DNA from: Gemmatimonadota bacterium
GTDB taxonomy: Bacteria > Gemmatimonadota > Gemmatimonadetes > Longimicrobiales > Gaopeijiaceae
Direction: 5' to 3'
Assembly (NCBI GenBank): GCA_003695865.1
Contig: RFGQ01000042.1
Span: 1-7,156, forward strand
Length of the DNA: 7,156 nucleotides
Below the pieces are notes generated by a model. That model was not told the DNA's origin. It searched no databases and worked only from the letters and a program-made list of their open reading frames with translations. The position numbers were made by a program, and so were the translations under genes. Of the stretch, positions 1 through 6,215 are shown in pieces (position 1 is the first letter of the stretch; every line of letters starts with the position of its first letter).

Positions 1-770
1 ACGGCTACCTGAGCCTGCACGCCGGGTGGGCGGAGAGCGGCCGGGCCGTGGCCTGGATGCTGGCGCAGGCCCGCGCAGCCGGGGTGGAGGTGCGGGAGGG
101 CGTGCGCGTGAGCGGCCTGCTCGAGCGCGGCTCGCGCGTGGCCGGCGTTCGCACCGAGGACGGCGATTCCATCGAGGCGGCGCGGGTCGTCGTGGCCGCG
201 GGCGCGTGGACGCCCGTGCTCCTGCCCTGGCTGGCGGATCGGCTACGGGTGGTGGGCCAGCCGGTCTTCCACCTGCGCCCGCGGGATGCGGCGCCCTACG
301 TGGCGGCGCGCTTCCCGCCCTGGGCGGCCGACATCGCACGCACCGGCTGGTACGGCTTCCCGGCCGCGGCCGACGGCATCGTGAAGGTGGCCAACCACGG
401 CGCCGGCGTCCCGGTCGACCCGCGCGCCCGGCCCGACGTGCCCGCCGTGTGGGAGGCGCATCTGCGCGATTTCCTCGTGGACGCCCGCCCCGACCTGGCC
501 GACGCACACATCGCGGCGCGCCGCCTGTGCCTGTACTGCGACGCGTTCGACGGCGACTTCTGGATCGCCGCCGATCCCGCCCGCGAGGGCCTCGTGGTGG
601 CTGCGGGCGGCAGCGGCCACGGCTTCAAGTTCGCGCCCGTCCTGGGCGAGATCGTCGCCAACGTGTTGGAGGGACGCCCCGACGAGTGGGCGCCGCGCTT
701 CGCCTGGCGCGAGGCGGGGGCGCGAAGGCGCGAGGCGGCGCGCTGGGACCCGGAGAGGCCCACTACTTGA
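1..770 (+). CDS. FAD-dependent amine oxidase, monomeric sarcosine oxidase-like (partial, N-terminus outside window)
   Basis: The reading frame is open from base 3 to the TGA at 768-770, giving 255 residues; the N-terminal Rossmann FAD-binding part lies upstream of the window. The protein belongs to the DAO superfamily that oxidises secondary or N-methylated amines with O2, releasing H2O2. Numbering from the first complete codon, the strand ending in VVVAAGAW (62-69) is typical of this fold. Recalled monomeric sarcosine oxidase (MSOX) residues align at exact spacing: Y117 (Tyr254), K128 (Lys265, oxygen activation), H132 (His269), C176 (Cys315, covalent 8-alpha FAD link) and K209 in the GHGFKF motif (Lys348). 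The family is known to have these roles; the enzyme is therefore probably active and covalently flavinylated, which is inference. The substrate is uncertain: sarcosine, N-methyltryptophan, pipecolate and fructosyl-amino-acid oxidases share this fold. It is predicted to be cytoplasmic. Its stop overlaps the convergent methyltransferase gene. Confidence 0.88.
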   Translation, partial: GYLSLHAGWAESGRAVAWMLAQARAAGVEVREGVRVSGLLERGSRVAGVRTEDGDSIEAARVVVAAGAWTPVLLPWLADRLRVVGQPVFHLRPRDAAPYVAARFPPWAADIARTGWYGFPAAADGIVKVANHGAGVPVDPRARPDVPAVWEAHLRDFLVDARPDLADAHIAARRLCLYCDAFDGDFWIAADPAREGLVVAAGGSGHGFKFAPVLGEIVANVLEGRPDEWAPRFAWREAGARRREAARWDPERPTT

Positions 771-1773
771 TCCCGATCACCATCGCGTCGGGTCCGGGGA
801 GCTGCTCCACGCGGCTCTCGCGGAAGCCCGCCTCCGCCATCCAGGCGCGGCAGTCGGCGCCGGTGTAGTCGGCACCCTCCTGGGTCTCGATGAGCATGTT
901 CAGGCTCATGAGCAGGCCGAAAGCGTTCTCGCGGCGCTCGTCGTCGATGAGCGCCTCGTAGACGACGAGTGCCCCTCCTTCGGGCAATGCGTCGTAGGCC
1001 TTGCCGATCAGCATGCGTTTGTCGTCCATCCCCCAGTCGTGGAGGATGTGGCCCATCAGGATCACGTCGGCGCGCGGCAGCGCGTCTTCGAAGAAGTCAC
1101 CGTCGACGAAGTCGATGCGCGCCGCGGCGGAGCTCTGCGCCGCGTAGGCCTCGAAAACCGGACGCACCGCCGGCAGGTCGAAGCCGGTGCCCCTGAGGTG
1201 CGGGTTGGCCTCGGCGATCTGCACGACCAGGTCGCCCTGGGCGGTCCCCACGTCGACGAAGGTCCGGTAGTCGGCCCAGGGGAGCTGCCGCGCGATGGCC
1301 ATGTTCGCGCCGCGGCTCACGCCGGTCATCGCCCCAAGGAACTCGGCCAGCACGGGAGGATCGGTGTAGATCGTCTGGAAGAGGTCGTCCTCGCCCTCGA
1401 TCTCGTTCTGGGGGAGCCCGGTGCACAGTGCCTCGGTAAGCCCTCCCCAGTAGTGATAGAGGCGACTGTTCGCCATCTCCAGGATGCCCCCCACGTAGCT
1501 GGGCTTCGCCTTGTCGAGGAACATCTCGGCGTCGGGAGCGTTGCGGTAGACGCCGTTTTCGCGTTCGAGGAAGCCCAGCGCGACGAGCGCATCCAGAAAG
1601 TCGGCCGCCCCGCGCCCGTGCAGGCCCAGGCGCGCGCTCACGTCGGCCAGGTCGCCCGGAGCCCGGGCCAGGTGGGTGAAGAGCTCGAGCTCGACGGCGC
1701 TGAGCAGCGCCTTGGAGCCCCAGAAGCCCATGCCGACCTGCATGATGCGGTCGGGCGTCATCGCGGTGCCCAT
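763..1773 (-). CDS. SAM-dependent O-methyltransferase (acetylserotonin O-methyltransferase-like, PF00891 type)
   Basis: From the ATG at 1773 the protein has 336 residues, the usual length for this family. This start is chosen because GGGAGG lies 8 nt upstream and because homologues characteristically begin close to MTPDRIM. An ATG at 1815 and a TTG at 1839 would add 14 or 22 residues of poor-looking sequence. The N-terminal ~90 residues form the winged-helix dimerisation domain (GSKALLSAVELELF, then FLDALVALGFLE). The Rossmann domain follows: motif I FVDVGTAQGDL (172-182), the acidic-loop strand TGFDLP (196-201), and DFVDGDFF (221-228). ILHDW at 243-247 holds the His-Asp pair (H245) used as catalytic base in plant and bacterial O-methyltransferases. 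It would transfer a methyl group from SAM to a small-molecule hydroxyl; the substrate is unknown. No biosynthetic cluster is visible around it. It lies 127 nt downstream of the M28 peptidase gene on the same strand, so read-through is possible. The stop is TAG at 763-765. Confidence 0.9.
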   Translation of the reverse strand: MGTAMTPDRIMQVGMGFWGSKALLSAVELELFTHLARAPGDLADVSARLGLHGRGAADFLDALVALGFLERENGVYRNAPDAEMFLDKAKPSYVGGILEMANSRLYHYWGGLTEALCTGLPQNEIEGEDDLFQTIYTDPPVLAEFLGAMTGVSRGANMAIARQLPWADYRTFVDVGTAQGDLVVQIAEANPHLRGTGFDLPAVRPVFEAYAAQSSAAARIDFVDGDFFEDALPRADVILMGHILHDWGMDDKRMLIGKAYDALPEGGALVVYEALIDDERRENAFGLLMSLNMLIETQEGADYTGADCRAWMAEAGFRESRVEQLPGPDAMVIGIK

Positions 1774-1781
1774 GGTGGAAG

Positions 1782-1787
1782 CCTCCC
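1782..1787 (-). promoter_or_regulatory. Ribosome binding site of the O-methyltransferase gene
   Basis: On the minus strand this reads GGGAGG, ending 8 nt before the ATG at 1773. It decides between that start and the longer in-frame alternatives at 1815 and 1839. The peptidase gene upstream has its purine box at the same 8-nt distance, which supports the choice. Confidence 0.6.
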
Positions 1788-1850
1788 GGGTCGGAGAAGA
1801 GGAGTCGTCCACCATGCACCCGACCTCGCGGCGACACAACGCCGGTGTTC

Positions 1851-1873
1851 AGCGGCGCGGGCGGCCGCCGGCT
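1851..1873 (-). other. GC-rich stem-loop in the gap between peptidase and methyltransferase genes
   Basis: The 127-bp gap (1774-1900) between the peptidase stop and the methyltransferase ATG holds a possible 7-bp stem: 1851-1857 pairs with 1866-1869 and 1871-1873, with one bulged G at 1870. It overlaps a perfect 10-bp palindrome, GGCGGCCGCC, at 1860-1869. No T-run follows on the minus strand, so a classical Rho-independent terminator is not supported. It could attenuate read-through into the methyltransferase or simply reflect the high GC content. No convincing promoter is visible in the gap. Confidence 0.25.
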
Positions 1874-1900
1874 CCCAAAGACGGGTCTCGGCGGGTCCGG

Positions 1901-4513
1901 TCAGGGAGCGCGGGTGCGCGCCCAGTCCCAGCTCTCGAGGCCCCGACCGTTGACGGCCCTCACCTCGATCGCGCCGCCCGGGCGGGCGTCTTCGAGCAAT
2001 GCGCGCGGCTCGGCCCCCGGCCCGGCCGCCACGTCCATGCGACGCATCGAGCCGTCCGCCCGCTCGTAGCGCAGCACGTAGGCCACCACGTCCGACTCGG
2101 GTGCGGGATCCCAGGTCACCTGCACGCCGACCCGGCTGCGCCGTGCCGCGAGCCCGGTCGGCCGCGCGGGGCTCGAGGCCAGCAACACGATGCTGGCCAC
2201 GGTCGTCCGCGCCACCTCGGCCACGAGCCGGTGGTTGATCGTCTCGATGCGGTCGGTGATCCGGTGGTAGTTCGGGTTGCCGAGCACCGGGTACGACCCG
2301 ATGCCGCCCACGATGTCGCCGTAGGCGTCGTAGTAGGCGTGCGCGTCGGTGTTCTTGTAGTAGCGCGCGTCGTAGGTGATGAGGTCGCTGAACAGGGCGG
2401 CGGCCGCGTGCTGCACGTCGCGGATGCCCGCGTTCGAGTAGCGGATCGTGTTGTCGAGCCGGTGATCGTTGCTCCAGCCGATCATGTCGTTGTTGAGCGC
2501 ACACACGATGCGCTTGCCTTCGTCCTGCGCCCGGCGCACGTACTCCCGCGAGCCCAGCAGGCCGGCCTCCTCGCCCGTGAAGAAGGCGAACTCGACGGTG
2601 ATGGGCAGCGGGTGTTCGGCGAGTACCCGGGCCGTTTCGAGCAGCGCGGCGGTGCCCGAGGTGTCGTCGTCCGCGCCCGGCCCGTCGCGGACCGAATCGA
2701 AGTGGCTGCTCACGGTGCACACGAGCTGCGGGTCGACGGTACCCTCGAGCCGGGCGATCACGTTGGCGGTGCGCGCACCCCGCGCCTCGAACCACTGGAG
2801 CGCGGGCGCGTAGCCGAACTCCGTCAGCCGCCGTGCCAGGTAGTCGACCGCCCGCAAGTTGCCGGGCTCCCCCACGTATTTCGACCCGAAACGGAAGAGA
2901 TCGCGCTCGTAGCCGTAGATGCGTCCCACCGAGACCGCGTCCGCGCGCTCGGCGGCCGTCTCACGCACCGGCGCGAACATGCGTTCCCCCTCCGCCATGA
3001 GCGTGCGCTCGCGGTCGAGGTTGTCGAGCAGCCGCCGCCGCACGGCCTCGAGGCTCACCGGGCGGGTGAGGTCGAGCAGATACACCCCCCGCTCGGGCGA
3101 GACCGTGTCGCCGTCTCGCTCCGCCACGATCAGCACGCGCCGCCCGTCGGGCGAGACGGCCCATTCGTATTCGGGAGCGATGGTGCGCACCGTGTTGTTG
3201 TGGAAGAGCTTGATGATCCGGCCCGTCGTGAGGTCGTAGAGGAACGAACGCATGTGCCGCCCCTCGCCCTTCGGGATGAGCAGACGGTTCTCGTCGACGA
3301 ACACCGGCGCGAGGTCGTGCTGGATCTCGTAGGTCACCTGTCTCGGTTCCTCGCCGCCGGCCGACGCCACCACGAAGACCTCCCAATCGCGGAAGGGCTG
3401 GCGGCGGAAGGCCACCCAGCGGCCGTCGGGCGAGACCGCGGGATCGCGAATCGGGTCGGACGCGCGGACGAGCACCCGCGTGGAGCGCATGGCCTGGCCC
3501 GGGATCGCCTGCATGGGGTCGATGTCGACCACCTCGAGCGCGTAGTCGCCATCCGTCTCGGTGACGAACGCCAGCGTCCGCCCGTCCGCGCTCACGACGG
3601 GGTCCCGCCCGGCGAACGAGAAGACCTGCTCTTCGACCAGGTCGACCAGTGCGAAGCCGGGCTCCTGCGGAGCGCCGGGATCCATGTCGGGCGGCAGCGG
3701 GCCGGGGTTCGTGCGCGGCCGCTCGAAGAGGATGTAGCGGCCGCCGGCCAGAGCGCGGGGCGCGGTCTTGAAGCCGCGGCCCGTCAGAATGGCGTCGGGC
3801 ACCAGGCGGAAGCTGCGCACCGCGTAGATGTCGTTGCGGCCGTCCGACGCCCGCGCAGCCGACAGAAAGAGCGTGCGCCCGTCGACGCCGAAGGTCATCG
3901 CGATGGGTAGCAGCCCGTCGATCGGGACCGGTCGCTCACCGCGATTGCGCACGTCTCGAATCGCCAGGGTCGCCCCTGCGGCCCGCAGGTAGCGCTGCTC
4001 GCGCAGGGCGCGCAGGAAGGCCTCGCGATCCTGGGCCGCCCGGGCCGCGTCGAGAGCGGCCGCGGTCGCGGCCACCGCGTCGCCCGCGGCCCAGCGGAGC
4101 ACGGCCGCCGTGCCGTCGGGCCCCAGCACGACTTCGTCTCCGGCGAGGCGGTCCACTTCGGCCCCGCTCGCGAGATCGACCACCACGACTTCGCGGCTGC
4201 CTTCGGGGCCCGTGACGTAGGCTCCATATAGCCCGTCCGGACTCACCGAAACCCCCGCGCCGTCGGCGGTGAGTTCGCGCACCTCGTAGAGCTCACCCGT
4301 CAGTTCGGCGATCGCGTCCTTGAGCGCCGCGCCGTCGGGCCCGTCGAGGGCGGCCAGATAGCCCTCGAGCGCCTGTACGTAACGTCCTTCATCCCAGGCC
4401 TGCCAAGCGTCGGCAAGGGCGGCGGGCACCTGTTGCGCGGCCGAGGCGGGCGCCGGCATGATGAGGCTCGCGACGAGGACGGCCAGGAGGGCCGGGCGCT
4501 GCAGCGTGGGCAT
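1901..4513 (-). CDS. Exported M28-family zinc metallopeptidase with N-terminal beta-propeller and C-terminal fibronectin-III-like domain
   Basis: The 870-residue protein starts at the ATG at 4513, with GAGGAG 8 nt upstream. Residues 1-25 form a Sec signal peptide (hydrophobic core ALLAVLVASLIM, cleavage near ASA-A). Residues 30-80 are helical and TPR-like. Residues ~85-480 carry repeated hydrophobic-(S/G)xDG strands typical of PD40/TolB/S9-type propellers, with the Asp at 93, 133, 211, 310, 363, 407 (degenerate) and 456. An Ala/Arg-rich helical insertion spans about 143-178. The M28 domain (~530-780) contains SSHFDS (H604, D606), GADDDTSG (D616), GEEAGLLGS (E648 base, E649), LNNDMIGW (D676) and NPNYHRITD (H750). 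These match the Aeromonas aminopeptidase ligands His97, Asp117, Glu152, Asp179 and His256, so both zinc sites look intact. Residues ~783-870 resemble a fibronectin III module (VQVTWDPAPESDVVAYVLRYER). It probably trims N-terminal residues from peptides in the periplasm or outside the cell. Exactly two cysteines occur, C599 and C671. Propeller plus M28 is less usual than propeller plus S9 serine peptidase. Confidence 0.93.
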   Translation of the reverse strand: MPTLQRPALLAVLVASLIMPAPASAAQQVPAALADAWQAWDEGRYVQALEGYLAALDGPDGAALKDAIAELTGELYEVRELTADGAGVSVSPDGLYGAYVTGPEGSREVVVVDLASGAEVDRLAGDEVVLGPDGTAAVLRWAAGDAVAATAAALDAARAAQDREAFLRALREQRYLRAAGATLAIRDVRNRGERPVPIDGLLPIAMTFGVDGRTLFLSAARASDGRNDIYAVRSFRLVPDAILTGRGFKTAPRALAGGRYILFERPRTNPGPLPPDMDPGAPQEPGFALVDLVEEQVFSFAGRDPVVSADGRTLAFVTETDGDYALEVVDIDPMQAIPGQAMRSTRVLVRASDPIRDPAVSPDGRWVAFRRQPFRDWEVFVVASAGGEEPRQVTYEIQHDLAPVFVDENRLLIPKGEGRHMRSFLYDLTTGRIIKLFHNNTVRTIAPEYEWAVSPDGRRVLIVAERDGDTVSPERGVYLLDLTRPVSLEAVRRRLLDNLDRERTLMAEGERMFAPVRETAAERADAVSVGRIYGYERDLFRFGSKYVGEPGNLRAVDYLARRLTEFGYAPALQWFEARGARTANVIARLEGTVDPQLVCTVSSHFDSVRDGPGADDDTSGTAALLETARVLAEHPLPITVEFAFFTGEEAGLLGSREYVRRAQDEGKRIVCALNNDMIGWSNDHRLDNTIRYSNAGIRDVQHAAAALFSDLITYDARYYKNTDAHAYYDAYGDIVGGIGSYPVLGNPNYHRITDRIETINHRLVAEVARTTVASIVLLASSPARPTGLAARRSRVGVQVTWDPAPESDVVAYVLRYERADGSMRRMDVAAGPGAEPRALLEDARPGGAIEVRAVNGRGLESWDWARTRAP

Positions 4514-4521
4514 GGTCGAGT

Positions 4522-4527
4522 CTCCTC
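4522..4527 (-). promoter_or_regulatory. Ribosome binding site of the M28 peptidase gene
   Basis: On the minus strand this reads GAGGAG, 8 nt before the ATG at 4513. Together with the signal peptide that begins directly at this ATG, it fixes the start. Confidence 0.65.
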
Positions 4528-4550
4528 GGGTCGCTGCCGGTCCAAGATCC

Positions 4551-4575
4551 GGCGCGGCGCACGGGCGGCCGCGCC
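4551..4575. repeat. Inverted repeat, 7-bp arms with 11-nt loop
   Basis: The arms GGCGCGG (4551-4557) and CCGCGCC (4569-4575) are perfectly complementary. The repeat starts 37 bp from the peptidase start codon, on the leader side, and abuts a second, shorter inverted repeat at 4536-4553. In RNA it would form a stable GC hairpin. Chance occurrence is quite possible at this base composition. Confidence 0.4.
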
Positions 4576-4694
4576 TTCGGGGGGTGGCACACGATGTTCC
4601 ATCCGCAGGATACGCTACCGCGCACGGCCGCGACAGTAGCGGGAGCGCGGTGCGGCAGAGGCCCCGCAGGACGACACCTTACGGGATGCACGTG

Positions 4695-6107
4695 ATGAGG
4701 ATTCCAGGGACGACCACATACCGCCGAGCCGCCTTCGGCCTGGCGGCTTTCGGCGTGGTGGCGCTCCATGCGGCGGCGCCGCGTACGCTCGCCGGACAGG
4801 AGCCCGCGGCCTACGCCTTCGTGGGCGTCAACGTGGTGCCCATGGACGGCGAGCGCGTGCTCGAAGACCAGACGGTGGTCGTGCGTGGCCCGCGCATCGC
4901 CGCGGTCGGCCCCCGCGCTTCGACCCCGGTGCCCGACGACGCACGCACGATCGACGGGCGCGGTCGCTGGCTGATGCCGGGGCTCGCCGAGATGCACGCG
5001 CACGTACCGCCCGTGCCTCGGGGGTCCGACGCCTGGCCCGACCGCGAGGCGCTCGACGACATCCTGTTCCTGTACCTGGCCAACGGCATCACGACCATCC
5101 GGGGGATGCTGGGCGCCACCTATCAGCTCGAACTGCGCGACCTGATCGAGCGCGGCGAGGTGCTGGGGCCCACCTTCTACGTGGGGGCTCCGTCGATCAA
5201 CGGCAGTTCGGCGCCCGACCCCGAAACCGCCGACAGCCTGGTGCGGGCCCACGCGGCGGCCGGATACGATCTGCAGAAGATCCATCCGGGGGTGTCGCTC
5301 GAGACGTGGGACCGCATGGCCCGCACCGCCCACGAGGTGGGGCTCACGTTCGGCGGGCACGTGCCGCAGGCCGTGGGCCTGCGCCACGCGGTCGAGACCG
5401 GCATGTCCACCGTCGACCACATCGACGGCGTGATCCAGGTGGTGACTTCGGCCCCCGCCGGTGCCCCGCCGGCCGAGGTGTTCTCGTCGATCGACGAGGA
5501 GCGTCTGCGGGAGGTGGCGGATCTACTCGTCGCCCACGACGTCTACGTCGTGCCGACGGAATACCTCTGGGAGAACATCTTCGGCGTCTTCGACCCCGAA
5601 GAGATGGCTCGCCTGCCCGAGATGCGCTACGTGTCACCAGGGCAGCGCGAGGCGTGGATTCGGCAGAAGCAGCGGCAGCCTCCTCAGACCCCCGAGGCCG
5701 CGGCCGCGGTGGCGCGCGCGCGACGGCACTTCATCGACGTGTTCGAGGAGCGCGGCGTGAAGCTGCTCATGGGTACCGACTCGCCGCAGATGTTCAACGT
5801 ACCGGGCTTCGCGCTCCACCGAGAGATCCGGGTGATGCGAGAGGCGGGCCTCACGCCCTACGAAGTGCTCGTGAGCGGCACCGTGAACGTGGCCTCGTAC
5901 GTGCGCGATCATCTGAAGAAAGACGGACGCTTCGGCACGGTCGCGGCCGGCCAGCGGGCCGACCTCGTGCTGCTGGACGGCAACCCGCTCGAGTCCCTCG
6001 ATCACCTCGCGGAGCGCGAAGGGGTGATGGTGCGCGGGCGCTGGCTCGACGGTGAGGCGATCCGGGCGCGTCTGGAGCGCATCGCGGCCAAACACGCGAC
6101 GCCCTGA
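4695..6107 (+). CDS. Exported metal-dependent amidohydrolase (imidazolonepropionase-like / dipeptidase group)
   Basis: The start chosen is the ATG at 4695 (470 residues), with a weak GGGA 8 nt upstream; the ATG at 4686 (473 residues) is nearly as likely. The frame stays open further upstream but runs over the divergent promoter region and peptidase start, and the residues there do not look like protein. The N-terminus is a Sec-type signal: two arginines at 10-11, a hydrophobic stretch ~12-28, and cleavage probably between 28 and 36. A small beta-sandwich follows (FVGVNVVPMDGERVLE, then RWLMPGLAEMHAHV). TIM-barrel metal ligands are H101 and H103 (HxH), K195 (the Lys expected to be carboxylated), H222 (FGGHVP), H242 (VDHIDG) and D362 (GTDSP). 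The C-terminal GTVAAGQRADLVLLDGNPL is the family's returning sandwich strand. The protein has no cysteine. Relatives hydrolyse cyclic amides or dipeptides (Xaa-Pro, Xaa-Arg) and N-acyl amino acids; the actual substrate cannot be read from sequence. Divergence from the exported peptidase gene suggests a shared nutritional role. Confidence 0.9.
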   Translation: MRIPGTTTYRRAAFGLAAFGVVALHAAAPRTLAGQEPAAYAFVGVNVVPMDGERVLEDQTVVVRGPRIAAVGPRASTPVPDDARTIDGRGRWLMPGLAEMHAHVPPVPRGSDAWPDREALDDILFLYLANGITTIRGMLGATYQLELRDLIERGEVLGPTFYVGAPSINGSSAPDPETADSLVRAHAAAGYDLQKIHPGVSLETWDRMARTAHEVGLTFGGHVPQAVGLRHAVETGMSTVDHIDGVIQVVTSAPAGAPPAEVFSSIDEERLREVADLLVAHDVYVVPTEYLWENIFGVFDPEEMARLPEMRYVSPGQREAWIRQKQRQPPQTPEAAAAVARARRHFIDVFEERGVKLLMGTDSPQMFNVPGFALHREIRVMREAGLTPYEVLVSGTVNVASYVRDHLKKDGRFGTVAAGQRADLVLLDGNPLESLDHLAEREGVMVRGRWLDGEAIRARLERIAAKHATP

Positions 6108-6215
6108 GGGGCCGCGGGCTCGGGCGACCGCAGGCGGCCTGCGAACGACCGCGCGCCCGGCGGGTGCCGCGGACCGGCGCCCGGGCCCGCGCTCGCCCCT
6201 CCGGCACGGAGCGGT
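6108..6215. terminator. Convergent intergenic spacer with short hairpin, possible bidirectional terminator
   Basis: This 108-bp spacer lies between the stops of the amidohydrolase (plus) and the plug-domain gene (minus), where transcription from both sides must end. It contains a perfect inverted repeat, CGCAGG-CGG-CCTGCG, at 6129-6143. There is no T-run on either strand, so it is not a canonical intrinsic terminator. GC-rich bacteria often end transcription with stems lacking a U-tract or with Rho. The rest of the spacer is GC-rich with no coding signal. Confidence 0.3.

Larger units (their letters stand above)
4514..4694. promoter_or_regulatory. Divergent intergenic region between peptidase and amidohydrolase genes
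   Basis: About 180 bp separate two divergently transcribed genes for exported hydrolases, so promoters for both should lie here. I see no sigma-70 -35/-10 pair that matches well on either strand; TATCCT on the minus strand (4612-4607) is a weak -10 candidate without a good -35 box. Three inverted repeats are visible: GCCGG/CCGGC (4536-4540 with 4549-4553), GGCGCGG/CCGCGCC (4551-4557 with 4569-4575) and CGCTAC/GTAGCG (4613-4618 with 4636-4641). The first two would lie in the 5' leader of the peptidase mRNA if transcription starts upstream of them. The third could be an operator between the promoters. All of these roles are inference. Confidence 0.45.

Noticed and set aside
1774..1839. N-terminal extension of the methyltransferase to the TTG at 1839 or ATG at 1815
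   Set aside because: The ATG at 1773 has the best-spaced GGGAGG and gives an N-terminus normal for the family. A GAGG before 1815 keeps that start possible but less likely.
1..1900. Methylation/demethylation pair (O-methyltransferase beside an N-methyl amine oxidase) as a linked system
   Set aside because: The genes are convergent, act on different atoms (O versus N substituents) and share no visible regulation. Adjacency alone does not support a pathway.
1676..3910. Very long open frame (744 codons) on the plus strand opposite the M28 peptidase gene
   Set aside because: It is antisense to a gene with a clear signal peptide, propeller motifs and complete metal ligands. Its translation is low-complexity Arg/His/Val/Gly-rich sequence without a recognisable domain, as expected from the complementary strand of GC-rich coding DNA.
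4458..4694. N-terminal extension of the amidohydrolase up to 4458
   Set aside because: It would overlap the peptidase start codon and its ribosome binding site on the other strand, and it would put 79 Arg-rich residues in front of a well-formed signal peptide.
4389..5420. 343-codon open frame on the minus strand opposite the amidohydrolase
   Set aside because: It crosses the divergent promoter region and is complementary to the amidohydrolase metal-site codons. It shows no domain and is best explained as a GC-driven shadow.
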